A stretch of DNA of 64,000 bases from JBBRGK01 sp036741355. Lineage in GTDB: Bacteria > Chloroflexota > Dehalococcoidia > CAUJGQ01. The notes under the pieces were generated by a model. It had not been told where the DNA came from, ran no database searches, and worked only from the letters and a program-made list of their open reading frames with translations. Of this stretch, positions 43,303 to 52,075 are shown piece after piece (the stretch's first letter is position 1; each line of letters begins with the position of its first letter). Made by a program: the position numbers and the translations under genes. Where the stretch lies: positions 1 to 64,000 of the forward strand of contig DAINSK010000007.1 in NCBI GenBank assembly GCA_036741355.1. Direction: 5' to 3'.

Positions 43303-43557
43303 TCAACCGCACGGGTGCCAGCTAAAATCAAACAGGTCGCGCTTGTTTCGCGCGGCGAAAAAGCCCACCGCCGGTTCAGAGTCGAAAAAGCAGCGTAGCT
43401 CGTACCGCTGGCGGCCCACGAACTGGTAGCCCGAAAAGTGGCCGACCGATCCTCTTGCTAACTCAGCACAAACGTTGGCGCTCAAGTCGGGGTCGTCGCC
43501 CGCATAAACAAGGCGCATGCCATTATCTCTGTAGATCAGGTAGGTCGTTTCGGCCAT
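43303..43557 (-). CDS. Small hypothetical protein
   Basis: 84 residues from ATG 43557 (MAETTYLIYRDNGMRLVYAG). No recognised domain. It is rich in aromatic residues (GYQFVGRQRYELRCFFDSE) and ends WHPCG. It is upstream of the LLM gene on the same strand with a 39-base gap, so it may be co-transcribed. No signal peptide. Confidence 0.5.
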   Translation of the reverse strand: MAETTYLIYRDNGMRLVYAGDDPDLSANVCAELARGSVGHFSGYQFVGRQRYELRCFFDSEPAVGFFAARNKRDLFDFSWHPCG

Positions 43558-43672
43558 GCGCACCTCTTCCGCTCTGTTCTATCGGCTGGGAGCACCGACG
43601 GGCAAGCGAAGTGCGTGTCACTGCGCGTCAGCGTTGTGCGCAGCCCACGCCCGACTGCCTCCCGATCGCCCG

Positions 43673-43771
43673 GCGGTTAAAACCGCGGGCTTGCCTAACG
43701 AAACCGGCCTGCGCCGGTTGGACAAGTCCGCGCGGGCGGACTTCGTCTGCTCAGCCCGCGACTTCAGTCGC
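43673..43771. repeat. String of four perfect hairpins with different stems
   Basis: Four short palindromes follow within 100 bases: GCGGTT/AACCGC (43673-43686), AACCGGC/GCCGGTT (43702-43719), AAGTCCGC/GCGGACTT (43724-43743) and GCGACT/AGTCGC (43758-43771), with GCGGGCTTGCC and AGCCCGCG blocks between. This mosaic hairpin pattern is a familiar intergenic repeat in Chloroflexota and related genomes. The gap 43558-43933 (376 bases) holds nothing else identifiable. Confidence 0.8.
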
Positions 43772-43933
43772 CGGGCGGTGGTCGTGCAGCACCAGGCGCG
43801 GACGCTCGGCATCGCGCTCCGCAAATCTCTGCAGCGCTCCCGCCGCCGCGGCGACGCCCAGCGATCTGGCCCCTCGATCCGGCTGGCTGTACGATGCGGA
43901 CAGAAAGGGCGAGGAGCGGGGGTACGAAGACAG

Positions 43934-45193
43934 ATGGCCGAGCGCACGGCACCAACAACGGCGCAAATGCGAACCGATAAGTCTCTACCGTGGGATGTTG
44001 CCGATCTCGACCGGTTACTGGCGGGTCCGTCCCACACCGCCGCCGGCTGGGCCCCGGGACCGCCCGCGGGTAAGGTGATCGTTCCCTTCACCGCCGGCGT
44101 GCCCGACGCCCCCACGTTTCCGGTTGCCGAAATCGGCGTGGCCGTCCGAACCGTTCTGCAACGCGACGCGGCACCTGCGCTCGAATACCTGCTTGGAACG
44201 CCCGGCGGCATCGAGCCGCTACGCCAACTCGTCATTGACACGATGGAGCCGGAACCGGGCGTGAGCATGTCGGCCGCCAACGTGACGATCACCAGTGGCA
44301 GCGCCCAGGCGATGGCCAACATCTCTCAGACGTTCCTCGACCCCGGGGACCTCGTCGTCGTGGAAGCGCCCACCTACGGCGGCGCCCTGCGTTGCTTCGG
44401 CGGCTCGTCGGCGAGGTTCGCGACCGTGCCGATGGACGAGGACGGCATGTGCACCGACGCCCTCGACGACGTCCTGACCAGGCTCGAGGCAGGCGGCCGG
44501 CGGGCCAAGCTGATCTACACGATTCCAACGTTCCACAACCCGGCCGGAGCCACGATGCCGCTGGAACGCAGGCGGCAGTTGATTGAGGTAGCGGCCCACC
44601 ATCGCGTGTTGATCGTCGAGGACGATGCGTACGGAGAGCTGCGATTCCGCGGCGAGCCGGTCGCTTCGGTCTTCGCCCTGGCCGAAGGCCAGGGCGTCCT
44701 GCGCTGCGGGACGATCAGCAAGACGATCGCCCCGGGTCTGCGAGTCGGCTGGATCAAGGGCCAGCAGCCGCTGATCGACGCGCTGGTCCGCATGCGTTTC
44801 GATAACGGCACGAGCCCATTTGCGCAATACACGGTCAAGGCCTACGTAGAGCACGGCGACTACTGGCCGCATGTACAGATGATGCGAGAGGTTTACCGCA
44901 ACAAATTCGAAGCCATGGATGCCGGCCTGGGCGAACACTGCAGCCGGTTTTGCACCTGGCAAGAGCCTGAAGGAGGCTTTTTCCTCTGGCTGAAGCTTCC
45001 CGACGGCGCCGATTGCCTGAAACTGCAGCGAACGGCGTGGGACGAAGGCGTCGGTTTCTTCCCGGGCACCTCGTACTTTACGGATGGCGGCGGACACGAT
45101 TACATCCGGCTCGCGTACAGCGCCGTCAACATGGAGCAGATCGCCGCGGGCTGTGCCGCACTCGGCAGGGCCCTCGCCAGAGAGTATGCTTGA
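43934..45193 (+). CDS. PLP-dependent aminotransferase (2-aminoadipate/LysN-like, fold-type I)
   Basis: 419 residues from ATG 43934. Motifs: YLLGTPGGIEPLRQL, VTITSGSAQAMANISQTFLDPGD, PTFHNPAGATMPLERRRQL, the cofactor Asp in VLIVEDDAYGELRF, the Schiff-base Lys in RCGTISKTIAPGLRVGW and RLAYSAVNMEQI with the carboxylate-binding Arg. This is the class I/II (MocR-catalytic-domain-like) type that includes 2-aminoadipate and valine-pyruvate transaminases; no DNA-binding domain is present. Its stop overlaps the next start (TTGA), so both are translationally coupled. Confidence 0.88.
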   Translation: MAERTAPTTAQMRTDKSLPWDVADLDRLLAGPSHTAAGWAPGPPAGKVIVPFTAGVPDAPTFPVAEIGVAVRTVLQRDAAPALEYLLGTPGGIEPLRQLVIDTMEPEPGVSMSAANVTITSGSAQAMANISQTFLDPGDLVVVEAPTYGGALRCFGGSSARFATVPMDEDGMCTDALDDVLTRLEAGGRRAKLIYTIPTFHNPAGATMPLERRRQLIEVAAHHRVLIVEDDAYGELRFRGEPVASVFALAEGQGVLRCGTISKTIAPGLRVGWIKGQQPLIDALVRMRFDNGTSPFAQYTVKAYVEHGDYWPHVQMMREVYRNKFEAMDAGLGEHCSRFCTWQEPEGGFFLWLKLPDGADCLKLQRTAWDEGVGFFPGTSYFTDGGGHDYIRLAYSAVNMEQIAAGCAALGRALAREYA

Positions 45194-46395
45194 GTGCCGC
45201 CGGTCAGGGCGGCCTCGCCGCGATCGGCTTGACCGGAGAGTTGATCGCGATCCAGCCCGACGGTTCAGGCGGGTACGTCCAAACCACACTTCTGGACCCT
45301 GAGGTCGACGCGGCCCCTGCGCTGAACCGCTTACCTGCCGCGTTCTGCTGGCCGGTTTGGATGCCGGACGGCGACGCGATCCTGGTGTCCACGATCGAGC
45401 ACCACCGGCCGAGCGAGCCACCGGCGCTCTTACTGCGGCGCTCGACTGATTCGGGCGCGCTCGAAGTCCTGTATCGAAACCCGCCAGGTAGCTCGCTCAT
45501 GGGCGATGGGCTGCCGCACTACGTCAATCCGTCGCCCAACGGCCAGCACGCGCTGCTGTTGACGCAATCGACTGCTTCAGGTCTGGGGCTAGTATTCCTC
45601 GACAGCTGCGGACGCGGTCCGGCCCAACCCATCGCTCGCGGCTCTCCGCTGTTTAGCGCCTGGTCCCCGGCCTCTAACGCCGTGTTGCTTCACACCGGCG
45701 GAGAGCTGTCACTAATGGAGCTAGCCACCGCCCCGGCAACCGATATCATCGCCACGAACCACGTTGGCTACCGGGTACCCGCCTGGTCACCAGACGGCAA
45801 GGGGTTTGTGGTTACGGTGCACCAGGAGCGCCGTCACTCACTGCTTTTCCACGATCAAACGGGCAAGGCTGTAAGCTCGCTGGCCCCGTCGTGGGGCAGC
45901 GCCGTCTTTGCGTGGTCTCCGGATGGAGCGCTGATCGCACAGGCGCAAAGCCGTCGTTCCCGGCCGCAGCGGTACACGGACCTTCAGCTTATCAACGTCG
46001 GCAAGACTGGCGTTCGGCACGTCCGCGTCGCGGAATGCCTCGCCTTTATCTGGTCCCCGACCGGCGATCACCTCGCGGTCCTGGTACCCGATGGCGCCGA
46101 TCAGCGGGCGGGCTGGCTGATCCTCGACCGTGACGGTGCGCCGGTGCGGCGATTCGCATCGTTCCACCCGTCGTCCGAATTCACCATCTATACGGCATTT
46201 TTCGACCAGTATGCGTTGTCGCACCGGCTCTGGTCGGCCGACGGCTCGTCGATCCTCGGTTTTGGCCGCAGGTCCTATGATGGTCCGCCACCGGAATTTC
46301 TTCCATCGTGCATTTATGTCCACGAATTGGGGGACGGGCGGGTTAGAACGGTCGCGCCCGGCAGTGTTGCCTTTTGGTCACAGCAGACCGGATGA
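45190..46395 (+). CDS. Beta-propeller (TolB/WD40-like) protein
   Basis: 401 residues from TTG 45190, which overlaps the upstream TGA. Repeated WSPDG-type blades occur: PVWMPDGDAILV, YVNPSPNGQHALL, FSAWSPASNAVLL, PAWSPDGKGFVV, FAWSPDGALIAQ, FIWSPTGDHLAVL, LWSADGSSILGF. This is a six-to-seven-bladed propeller resembling TolB. No signal peptide is visible, so it may be cytoplasmic. Coupling to the aminotransferase suggests a related context, but no ligand can be named. Confidence 0.8.
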   Translation: MSAAGQGGLAAIGLTGELIAIQPDGSGGYVQTTLLDPEVDAAPALNRLPAAFCWPVWMPDGDAILVSTIEHHRPSEPPALLLRRSTDSGALEVLYRNPPGSSLMGDGLPHYVNPSPNGQHALLLTQSTASGLGLVFLDSCGRGPAQPIARGSPLFSAWSPASNAVLLHTGGELSLMELATAPATDIIATNHVGYRVPAWSPDGKGFVVTVHQERRHSLLFHDQTGKAVSSLAPSWGSAVFAWSPDGALIAQAQSRRSRPQRYTDLQLINVGKTGVRHVRVAECLAFIWSPTGDHLAVLVPDGADQRAGWLILDRDGAPVRRFASFHPSSEFTIYTAFFDQYALSHRLWSADGSSILGFGRRSYDGPPPEFLPSCIYVHELGDGRVRTVAPGSVAFWSQQTG

Positions 46396-46414
46396 TGACT
46401 GCGGGAGGCGGATC

Positions 46415-46762
46415 GTGATCTGCCCCTGGTGCATGCACTGCGGGCCATACGACGAAGACTACGTCTTCGACGCGGAACTATATTGCGGCATCTGTGCGCA
46501 GCAAATGCCTCGAGGGCGCGACGGCTGGCTCGCGGTTTTCGAAGCACTCACACCGGACATGATCCGCACCGCGGAGTTCGAGCTGAATAAAATCGGCTGG
46601 AGCAAATCAGGGCTGCAGCCCGAGATTGTCGCCGGGATGGGCGAAGCGATCGATGATTTCTCACGGTTGCGCCTGAGTGAGAAGCAGGATCTGTCGGGTC
46701 AGGCGCCTGAATACTTCGCCCGCTGGCTGGACTTCGCCTGCACCTACTATCCGCCGTTCTGA
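46415..46762 (+). CDS. Small zinc-ribbon-like hypothetical protein
   Basis: 115 residues from GTG 46415 with GGGAGG upstream. It opens MICPWCMHCG and continues LYCGICAQQMP, so there are CxxCxxC and CxxC groups that could bind zinc. The remainder is helical (MIRTAEFELNKIGWSKSG, then DFACTYYPPF). Not recognised. It sits between the beta-propeller gene (19 bases) and the sirtuin (32 bases), both on the same strand. Confidence 0.6.
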   Translation: MICPWCMHCGPYDEDYVFDAELYCGICAQQMPRGRDGWLAVFEALTPDMIRTAEFELNKIGWSKSGLQPEIVAGMGEAIDDFSRLRLSEKQDLSGQAPEYFARWLDFACTYYPPF

Positions 46763-46794
46763 GCGGCAGTGCCCTGACACACGAGAGGCCCTGG

Positions 46795-47658
46795 ATGAGT
46801 TCCTCCGAGGCTGAGCAGGAGCGATCTCGGCGCCAGACGGCGAAGCTGGACGGACAGATCGAGCGTGCCGCGCGGCTGCTGCACCGGTCGCGTTATGCAA
46901 TAGCGCTGACGGGCGCCGGTCTTTCGAAAGAGAGCGGCATACCTACCTTCCGAGGAGAAGGCGGCCTGTGGACGCGCCACGGTGAGCCGCCGATGAACGG
47001 ATTCCAACTGTTCATGGACGACCCAGAGGGCTGGTGGAGGCGCCGCCTCGCCGAGCAATCGGGGCCGTCTAATGAACTCGCAGCGGCCATCGTCGGCGCA
47101 AAACCGAACCCCGGGCACGAGGCCATCGCCTCCCTGGAACGGCTCGGCTACCTCCGCACGACCGTCACGCAGAACGTCGACAACCTCCACCGGGCCGCGG
47201 GCTCGGAGCGACTGCTGGAGATCCACGGCAATCGCACGCTCATGCGCTGCCTAGACTGTGAAGGCCGCTTCCCGGTCGAAAACGTACCGATCGACGAGTT
47301 GCCTCCGCGCTGCGATCGCTGCGGCGGCATCATCAAATCAGACACGGTCATGTTCGGCGAGCCGATTCCGCGCCGAGTATTGGAAGATTGCTTCGAATCA
47401 GCCACTCACGCGGATTGCATATTGGTCGCCGGCACGTCGGCGCTCGTCACCCCTGCCGCAGACCTGCCGGTGATGGTTTGGCGCAATGGCGGTGCGTTGA
47501 CGGAGGTAAACGTAGACGAGACGCCGCTCACCCGCTTTTGCGCTGCTAATCTGCGCGGCCCCTCAGGCGAACTACTCCCGCGTCTCCTCGAAGCGGTGGA
47601 GAAACGCGAGCGGTCGGTTCCCGACGAACGCGGAGCGGGGCTCCGTGAGCAGAGCTAG
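46795..47658 (+). CDS. Sir2-family NAD-dependent protein deacylase
   Basis: 287 residues with all sirtuin motifs: NAD-binding GAGLSKESGIPTFRG, TQNVDNLHRAAG, catalytic His in LLEIHGNR, zinc cysteines CLDCEG and CDRCGG and the MFGEPIP segment, then VAGTSALVTPAADLP. It removes acyl groups from protein lysines using NAD. A ~25-residue N-terminal extension (MSSSEAEQERSRRQ) is charged. A linkage with acyl-CoA metabolism genes nearby (48140) is possible only by context. Confidence 0.92.
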   Translation: MSSSEAEQERSRRQTAKLDGQIERAARLLHRSRYAIALTGAGLSKESGIPTFRGEGGLWTRHGEPPMNGFQLFMDDPEGWWRRRLAEQSGPSNELAAAIVGAKPNPGHEAIASLERLGYLRTTVTQNVDNLHRAAGSERLLEIHGNRTLMRCLDCEGRFPVENVPIDELPPRCDRCGGIIKSDTVMFGEPIPRRVLEDCFESATHADCILVAGTSALVTPAADLPVMVWRNGGALTEVNVDETPLTRFCAANLRGPSGELLPRLLEAVEKRERSVPDERGAGLREQS

Positions 47659-47730
47659 GCGGCGGTTTTCGTGGCAAGCAACCTCGCCAGGCCAATCTAC
47701 ACCGCCCAAGCTTTAACAACGGAGCAATTG

Positions 47731-48093
47731 ATGACAGCCCCCAAGAATTCCGAGCCGGCTCTGCTTTTCGAACGCTGGACGGGCCCGTGGGAAGCCGACG
47801 ACCCGGACGCAAACTTCAAGGCGGACGTTGCCCTTTACAGCCTGGTTGACCCGCTCGAAACCCTCGCCGGTCTCAGCGAACGCACCGGCATCCCCGTCGG
47901 GGCGCTAGCGCGATACGTCATCGCACGTTGGGCATCAGGGGGGAGCGAGGGACTGCTGGAAATCGGTCCGTTCACCGTCGCCCGCATGTGCGAGGCCTGC
48001 GACCGCGCTGAGTCAGCCGACAGCGACGCGGCACGCCTGGAAGCGTACCACCAGTTGCGCCAGATGCTCTCCTGGCTGTCCGCGGGAATTTAA
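47731..48093 (+). CDS. DUF6027 family protein
   Basis: 120 residues from ATG 47731 (GGAGC just upstream). Sequence ERWTGPWEADDPDANFKADV, LSERTGIPVGALARYVIARW and LRQMLSWLSAGI match the small helical DUF6027 family, which has no known role. The helix GIPVGALARYVIARW looks like a recognition-helix-like segment but no HTH is certain. It follows the sirtuin by 72 bases. Confidence 0.75.
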   Translation: MTAPKNSEPALLFERWTGPWEADDPDANFKADVALYSLVDPLETLAGLSERTGIPVGALARYVIARWASGGSEGLLEIGPFTVARMCEACDRAESADSDAARLEAYHQLRQMLSWLSAGI

Positions 48094-48139
48094 CGATCTC
48101 AGGGACGCGCAGCCAGATAGCGCGTCGCTGCCGGCACCT

Positions 48140-50389
48140 TTACTGCGAGAGGCGCACCGCACCCGAGCTCACAAGCCTGTTCATATCGGAACTCAGCCCG
48201 TGCTCGGCGAGGATCTCTTCGGTGTCCGCGCCGTACTGCGGCGCCGGGCGGCCGGGAACGACCGGGGTGCGCGACAGTCGCGGAGCAGGGCCGATCGTGT
48301 CGATGAGCCCTAAGCCCGGATGATCGCGCGTGAGCGAGATGCCGCGTTCTTTCGCCCAGGGATCGTCCATGATCTCGCGGACGGTCTTGAGCGCATGCGA
48401 TCCGACGCCGGCCCGAGTAAGGCGATGCACCCAAGTAGCAACCGGCTCTGCCATGAAGCGCCCTTCCAGGAAGTGTTCTAGCGCCTCGTCTGCAAACCCC
48501 GACGCGCCCTCCAGCCCCTCGATGCCCGCTACGACTGGAAGCTCGCTCTCGCGCGCACCCAGGAAAAACCAGCCGTCGAACGCCTGGTATAGCCGCTGCA
48601 GCGGCCCGAAGCCCATCGCAGTCTGGCCCCGCGGCTCGTCCCAGGTCTTGCCTTTGTAGTCATGCATAAACGGCGATTGCAGCACGCAGGCGGTGTAGGC
48701 GAGGCAGGAATTGACGAACTGCCCCTGACCCGTGCGTTGCCGGTGAAGCAGCGCCAGCGCCACCGCGAATGCCCCCATGATTCCGGTACCGAAGTCGTTC
48801 AGCGCTACCGGCTGCAGCACCGGCCTCCCGTCGCCGCCAAATCGCACCGACATACCGGTCGCCGTCTGCGCAAGCTGTTCGTGCCCGGGTCTGCCCGCCC
48901 AGGGGCCCTCGTACCCGTACGCGTTCAGCGAGGCATAAACGATGTCGGGGCGGCGTTTGCGCACCTGCTCGTAGCCGACGCCGAGGCGGTCGATCACGCC
49001 CTTGCGGTAGTTCTCGACGATCACGTCCGCGTCCTCGGCGAGCTTCCAGAACACCTCCTGTCCCCCGGGCGTCTTGAGGTCCAGGATGATGCTGCGCTTG
49101 CCTCTATTGACTTCAAGGTTAAACGAGTTAGGGACGTTCGAGTTCGGCCTGCCGGCCTGGAGCAAGCTCGGTCGAGCAGGGCCGTCGATCTTGATCACGT
49201 CGGCGCCGAACTCGGCCAGCGTACGACCGCAGGTGGGGCCGGCGAGGACGATGCACAGGTCGAGGACCTTGATGCCCTGTAACGCCGCCCGCGGCGTTGA
49301 GACTGTCCTAGACGCGCGTGGCGGCTCCGGAGGCGGAGCGTCCAGCAGGCGCAGCACGTCCTCTCTATCAGCGTCCGGCGCCGGCGCGGGGCCCCGGATC
49401 TCGCCCGGCGTCTCCGATAGTCGCACCTGCACGCCCGGCTGCAGCATTCGCCCATATCGCTGGTCATCGAGCTCGACAATCATCTTCGAGCCGCGGGCGT
49501 GCGGGTGGTGCAGCCATTCGGCGCTCGTGCGACAGATGGAAAGCTCCGTACCGCTGGACGCGGCGAGGTCTTCCCACTCCTGGGCCGTCTTGCTTTTGAA
49601 CAGTACCTCGACTTGTTCTTTCGCGTCCGGCTCCTGCCACCACTCCAGGGCACCGGCAGCGGTGATCAAGTCGAGCGCGTTCTTGTTGCCCAGGTGAAAG
49701 TAGACGGAGCGCCCGTCCTTCGTTTGGTGATCGCCGAACCACGCCGCTCTGGCACCCTGTTGGCCAAGCTCGACGGCCGGTGCTCCGTGGACGCGCAGTG
49801 CCCGAGAGCCAATGGCGGTAAACGTCGCATCGTACAACGGCACCTCGATGCGCTGGCCTGCGCCGTCGCGTTCTCGTGACACGAGTCCCATGACGGCGCT
49901 CACGACGCCAAGGAAGGCTGCGTAGGCCGAAGAGATCGGCACGGCTGTGAAGACGGCGCCGTCCGGGCGGCCGTATATACCGGCCGCCGTTTCTACCACG
50001 CCTTCCCACGCCGGTAAGCCGGCACGTGGGTCATCATGAGCAAAGCCGGGAAGAGACACGTAGAGCAGGCGCGAATTTGCCGCGCACATCGGTTCGGCTC
50101 CCAGGCCGAAGCGCTCCATGACCCCTGGTCGAAAGTTCTCTACCACGACGTCCGCCGTCTCGACAAGCCGCCGGGCGGTGTCGCGGGCGTCCTCTTGCGT
50201 CAGGTCGATGACAATGCTGCGCTTACCGCGATTCCAGACGGCGTTCGCGGGCGTCTCAAATCGGGCTCCGCCGGGCGGATCCACGCGGATGACGTCTGCC
50301 CCCTGGTCGGCGAGCAGCATCGCAGCCAGCGGCCCCGCGATGTACTGACCGAAATCGATGACTCGGACACCGTCGAGTACGCCGGCCAT
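48140..50389 (-). CDS. Tandem CaiB/BaiF family III CoA-transferase
   Basis: 749 residues made of two family III CoA-transferase domains (~1-355 and ~370-749), each starting with VRVIDFGQYIAGPLAAMLL or KVLDLCIVLAGPTCGRTL and containing NRGKRSIV/ILDL. Catalysis uses an Asp that forms the acyl anhydride. Domain 2 keeps the expected Asp (ALNDFGTGIMGA), while domain 1 has Ser at that place (PISSAYAAFLG), so probably only domain 2 is catalytic. Such fused enzymes move CoA between carboxylic acids. The gene stands alone on its strand. Confidence 0.88.
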   Translation of the reverse strand: MAGVLDGVRVIDFGQYIAGPLAAMLLADQGADVIRVDPPGGARFETPANAVWNRGKRSIVIDLTQEDARDTARRLVETADVVVENFRPGVMERFGLGAEPMCAANSRLLYVSLPGFAHDDPRAGLPAWEGVVETAAGIYGRPDGAVFTAVPISSAYAAFLGVVSAVMGLVSRERDGAGQRIEVPLYDATFTAIGSRALRVHGAPAVELGQQGARAAWFGDHQTKDGRSVYFHLGNKNALDLITAAGALEWWQEPDAKEQVEVLFKSKTAQEWEDLAASSGTELSICRTSAEWLHHPHARGSKMIVELDDQRYGRMLQPGVQVRLSETPGEIRGPAPAPDADREDVLRLLDAPPPEPPRASRTVSTPRAALQGIKVLDLCIVLAGPTCGRTLAEFGADVIKIDGPARPSLLQAGRPNSNVPNSFNLEVNRGKRSIILDLKTPGGQEVFWKLAEDADVIVENYRKGVIDRLGVGYEQVRKRRPDIVYASLNAYGYEGPWAGRPGHEQLAQTATGMSVRFGGDGRPVLQPVALNDFGTGIMGAFAVALALLHRQRTGQGQFVNSCLAYTACVLQSPFMHDYKGKTWDEPRGQTAMGFGPLQRLYQAFDGWFFLGARESELPVVAGIEGLEGASGFADEALEHFLEGRFMAEPVATWVHRLTRAGVGSHALKTVREIMDDPWAKERGISLTRDHPGLGLIDTIGPAPRLSRTPVVPGRPAPQYGADTEEILAEHGLSSDMNRLVSSGAVRLSQ

Positions 50390-50534
50390 GGCCAGTCCTC
50401 CTACCGCAGAAACAGTAATCGACGAAGACGCGGATCGATCAGATCGTGCTGGCCGTCGCCGGGCGGCTTACAACCAGTGTCCATCTTGCGACGCAGTATT
50501 CGAACTACCCATTCGCTACTGAACTGTTCCCTGA

Positions 50535-51623
50535 TCAGCCTTGTTCGCGGTCATAGACATATCCGAGCGCCCGGTGGTTCAACACCATCGCCGGCGTGAT
50601 GCCGCCCATCCGGTACAGTGCGTCGTGTAGGTTTTGACCCTGGCGGGCGCCCTCGACCGGCTGATACGGCGCGTCGTACCGGCTCTGCCACTCTGCCCAC
50701 AGCATGTCGATGAATGAATGGTGCAGCCAGAACACGGGATCGTTCGGCGAAGCGCCCTCGCTCATCGGACCGCCGATCCAGTTGTGAACGCGGTTGTGGT
50801 TCTCGGACGGAGCGCGGGAGCCATCGGGAGTCTTGCGAAACCCCTCTAGATTGTTGCGGAAACTGAGGCTCGGATCGCTGAAGTCGTCCCAGGGGGCGAC
50901 GTCGTAGACCGGGATCGATAGCGCTCCTTCGATGTCGGCCGGCGTCGGCAGCGTCGTCTGCGGCACGCCCGCCGACTCATAGACGCCGAAGTGTCGCTGG
51001 ACAGAGAAGATCGTGCCGTCCTGATCCAGGCTTACCGGGTCGATGAATTCGAGCGCGAACTCTCCTTGCCGAAACGGACCGGTGTGGACGATCCAACGGT
51101 CGTTTGGCTCGCCCTCTCCCCCCATCAGGTCGTTCCGCCATATATAGGACTCCGGCGAGTTATCGACCGTCCAGTCCCAGTACGGCACCGTGACACTCGG
51201 GTCCGTGCGCTGCAGGTCGCGCTCGAACATCAGCAGTAGCTGGCGGTGCCACGGTCCGAAGGCGGAAGCCATGTGGGCTGGCATCTCCGGATCGTAATAG
51301 GCCGCGTAATGCAATCGAACGTAGTAGTCGTAAGCGCTGAGTTTCGGACTATACAGCGATGGAAGCTGCTTGGTCTGCTTGACCGCGTTAACGAACCGCG
51401 CTTTTTCGTCGGCAGTGAGCGACTTTGCATTTCGCCTCACCTGCAGCGGTGCTCCGGCTTTCGCCGAGCCCGCGCGGGTAACCACGGCCGCTGCGGCGAC
51501 CGCTGCGAGGCCGAGAAACCGCCCGCGAGAGATAGCCGGCGACCCGAGACGATTCCGTGTGCGCGGGAGCCGGGAATGCGGAAATGCGGGCAATCGCCAT
51601 TGTTTCACTGTTGTCTGCTCCAA
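50535..51623 (-). CDS. Tyrosinase family copper oxidase, exported
   Basis: 362 residues. The CuA site has three His in VRLHYAAYYDPEMPAHM and FGPWHRQLL; CuB has HNRVHNWIGG and NDPVFWLHHSF. All six ligands are present. An N-terminal SRGRFLGLAAVAAAAVV looks like a Tat-type signal with RGR instead of the usual RR. The type-3 dicopper enzyme oxidises phenols to quinones outside the cytoplasm. No copper chaperone is adjacent. Confidence 0.88.
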   Translation of the reverse strand: MEQTTVKQWRLPAFPHSRLPRTRNRLGSPAISRGRFLGLAAVAAAAVVTRAGSAKAGAPLQVRRNAKSLTADEKARFVNAVKQTKQLPSLYSPKLSAYDYYVRLHYAAYYDPEMPAHMASAFGPWHRQLLLMFERDLQRTDPSVTVPYWDWTVDNSPESYIWRNDLMGGEGEPNDRWIVHTGPFRQGEFALEFIDPVSLDQDGTIFSVQRHFGVYESAGVPQTTLPTPADIEGALSIPVYDVAPWDDFSDPSLSFRNNLEGFRKTPDGSRAPSENHNRVHNWIGGPMSEGASPNDPVFWLHHSFIDMLWAEWQSRYDAPYQPVEGARQGQNLHDALYRMGGITPAMVLNHRALGYVYDREQG

Positions 51624-51760
51624 TCGTGGGTGCTGCCAGAGTCGAGCGAAATTGTCGACATAGCGGCGTTCGGCTTACGACAGCGTAACCGGCGGTAGAG
51701 CAGCGGGGAAGCGGTGTCGGGGAAGCGGCGAGCTAGCGAATGGACTTCGTCTGCCGTCAA

Positions 51761-51789
51761 TTGCCCGCGATCCGGGCCGGTGCTAAACT
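51761..51789 (+). promoter_or_regulatory. Promoter for tRNA-Glu
   Basis: TTGCCC (51761-51766) and TAAACT (51784-51789) are separated by 17 bases, and the tRNA begins 11 bases downstream of the -10. Confidence 0.45.
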
Positions 51790-51800
51790 GGAGCAACCAC

Positions 51801-51874
51801 GCCCCCATCGTCTAGCGGCCCAGGACGCCGCCCTTTCAAGGCGGAGATCAGGGGTTCGAATCCCCTTGGGGGTA
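51801..51874 (+). tRNA. tRNA-Glu(UUC)
   Basis: Acceptor arms GCCCCCA (51801-51807) and TGGGGGT (51867-51873); anticodon stem CCGCC/GGCGG with loop CTTTCAA giving anticodon UUC; T-arm AGGGG-TTCGAAT-CCCCT. The discriminator is A (51874) and CCA is not encoded. The first acceptor pair is G-U. Confidence 0.95.
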
Positions 51875-51906
51875 CCCGTGCGTGCGAACGAGTCGAACCC
51901 GTTATG

Positions 51907-51932
51907 AGGCCCGCAATAACGGGCCTTTGGCT
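51907..51932 (+). terminator. Probable terminator after tRNA-Glu
   Basis: AGGCCCG/CGGGCCT forms a 7-bp stem (51907-51926) with a 6-base loop, followed by TTGGCTT, a weak T-rich tail. It is 33 bases after the tRNA. Confidence 0.55.
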
Positions 51933-52075
51933 TGTCCGGCACCCGCCGGTCAGAGACCCACCGCGCCGATGGACTTCGAGATTGCCGTTTGGGACGTCAC
52001 GTTAGGCGCGACAACGTCTTTTCGTCTACCAGTTGCCATTACCCATTGCGACAGCTGAATTCGTCCCGTCCTTCG

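Noticed and set aside
43556..43933. 126-residue N-terminal extension of the aminotransferase
   Set aside because: It would be translated from the hairpin string, has biased Arg/Ala/Ser composition and no homology; the ATG at 43934 begins conserved sequence.
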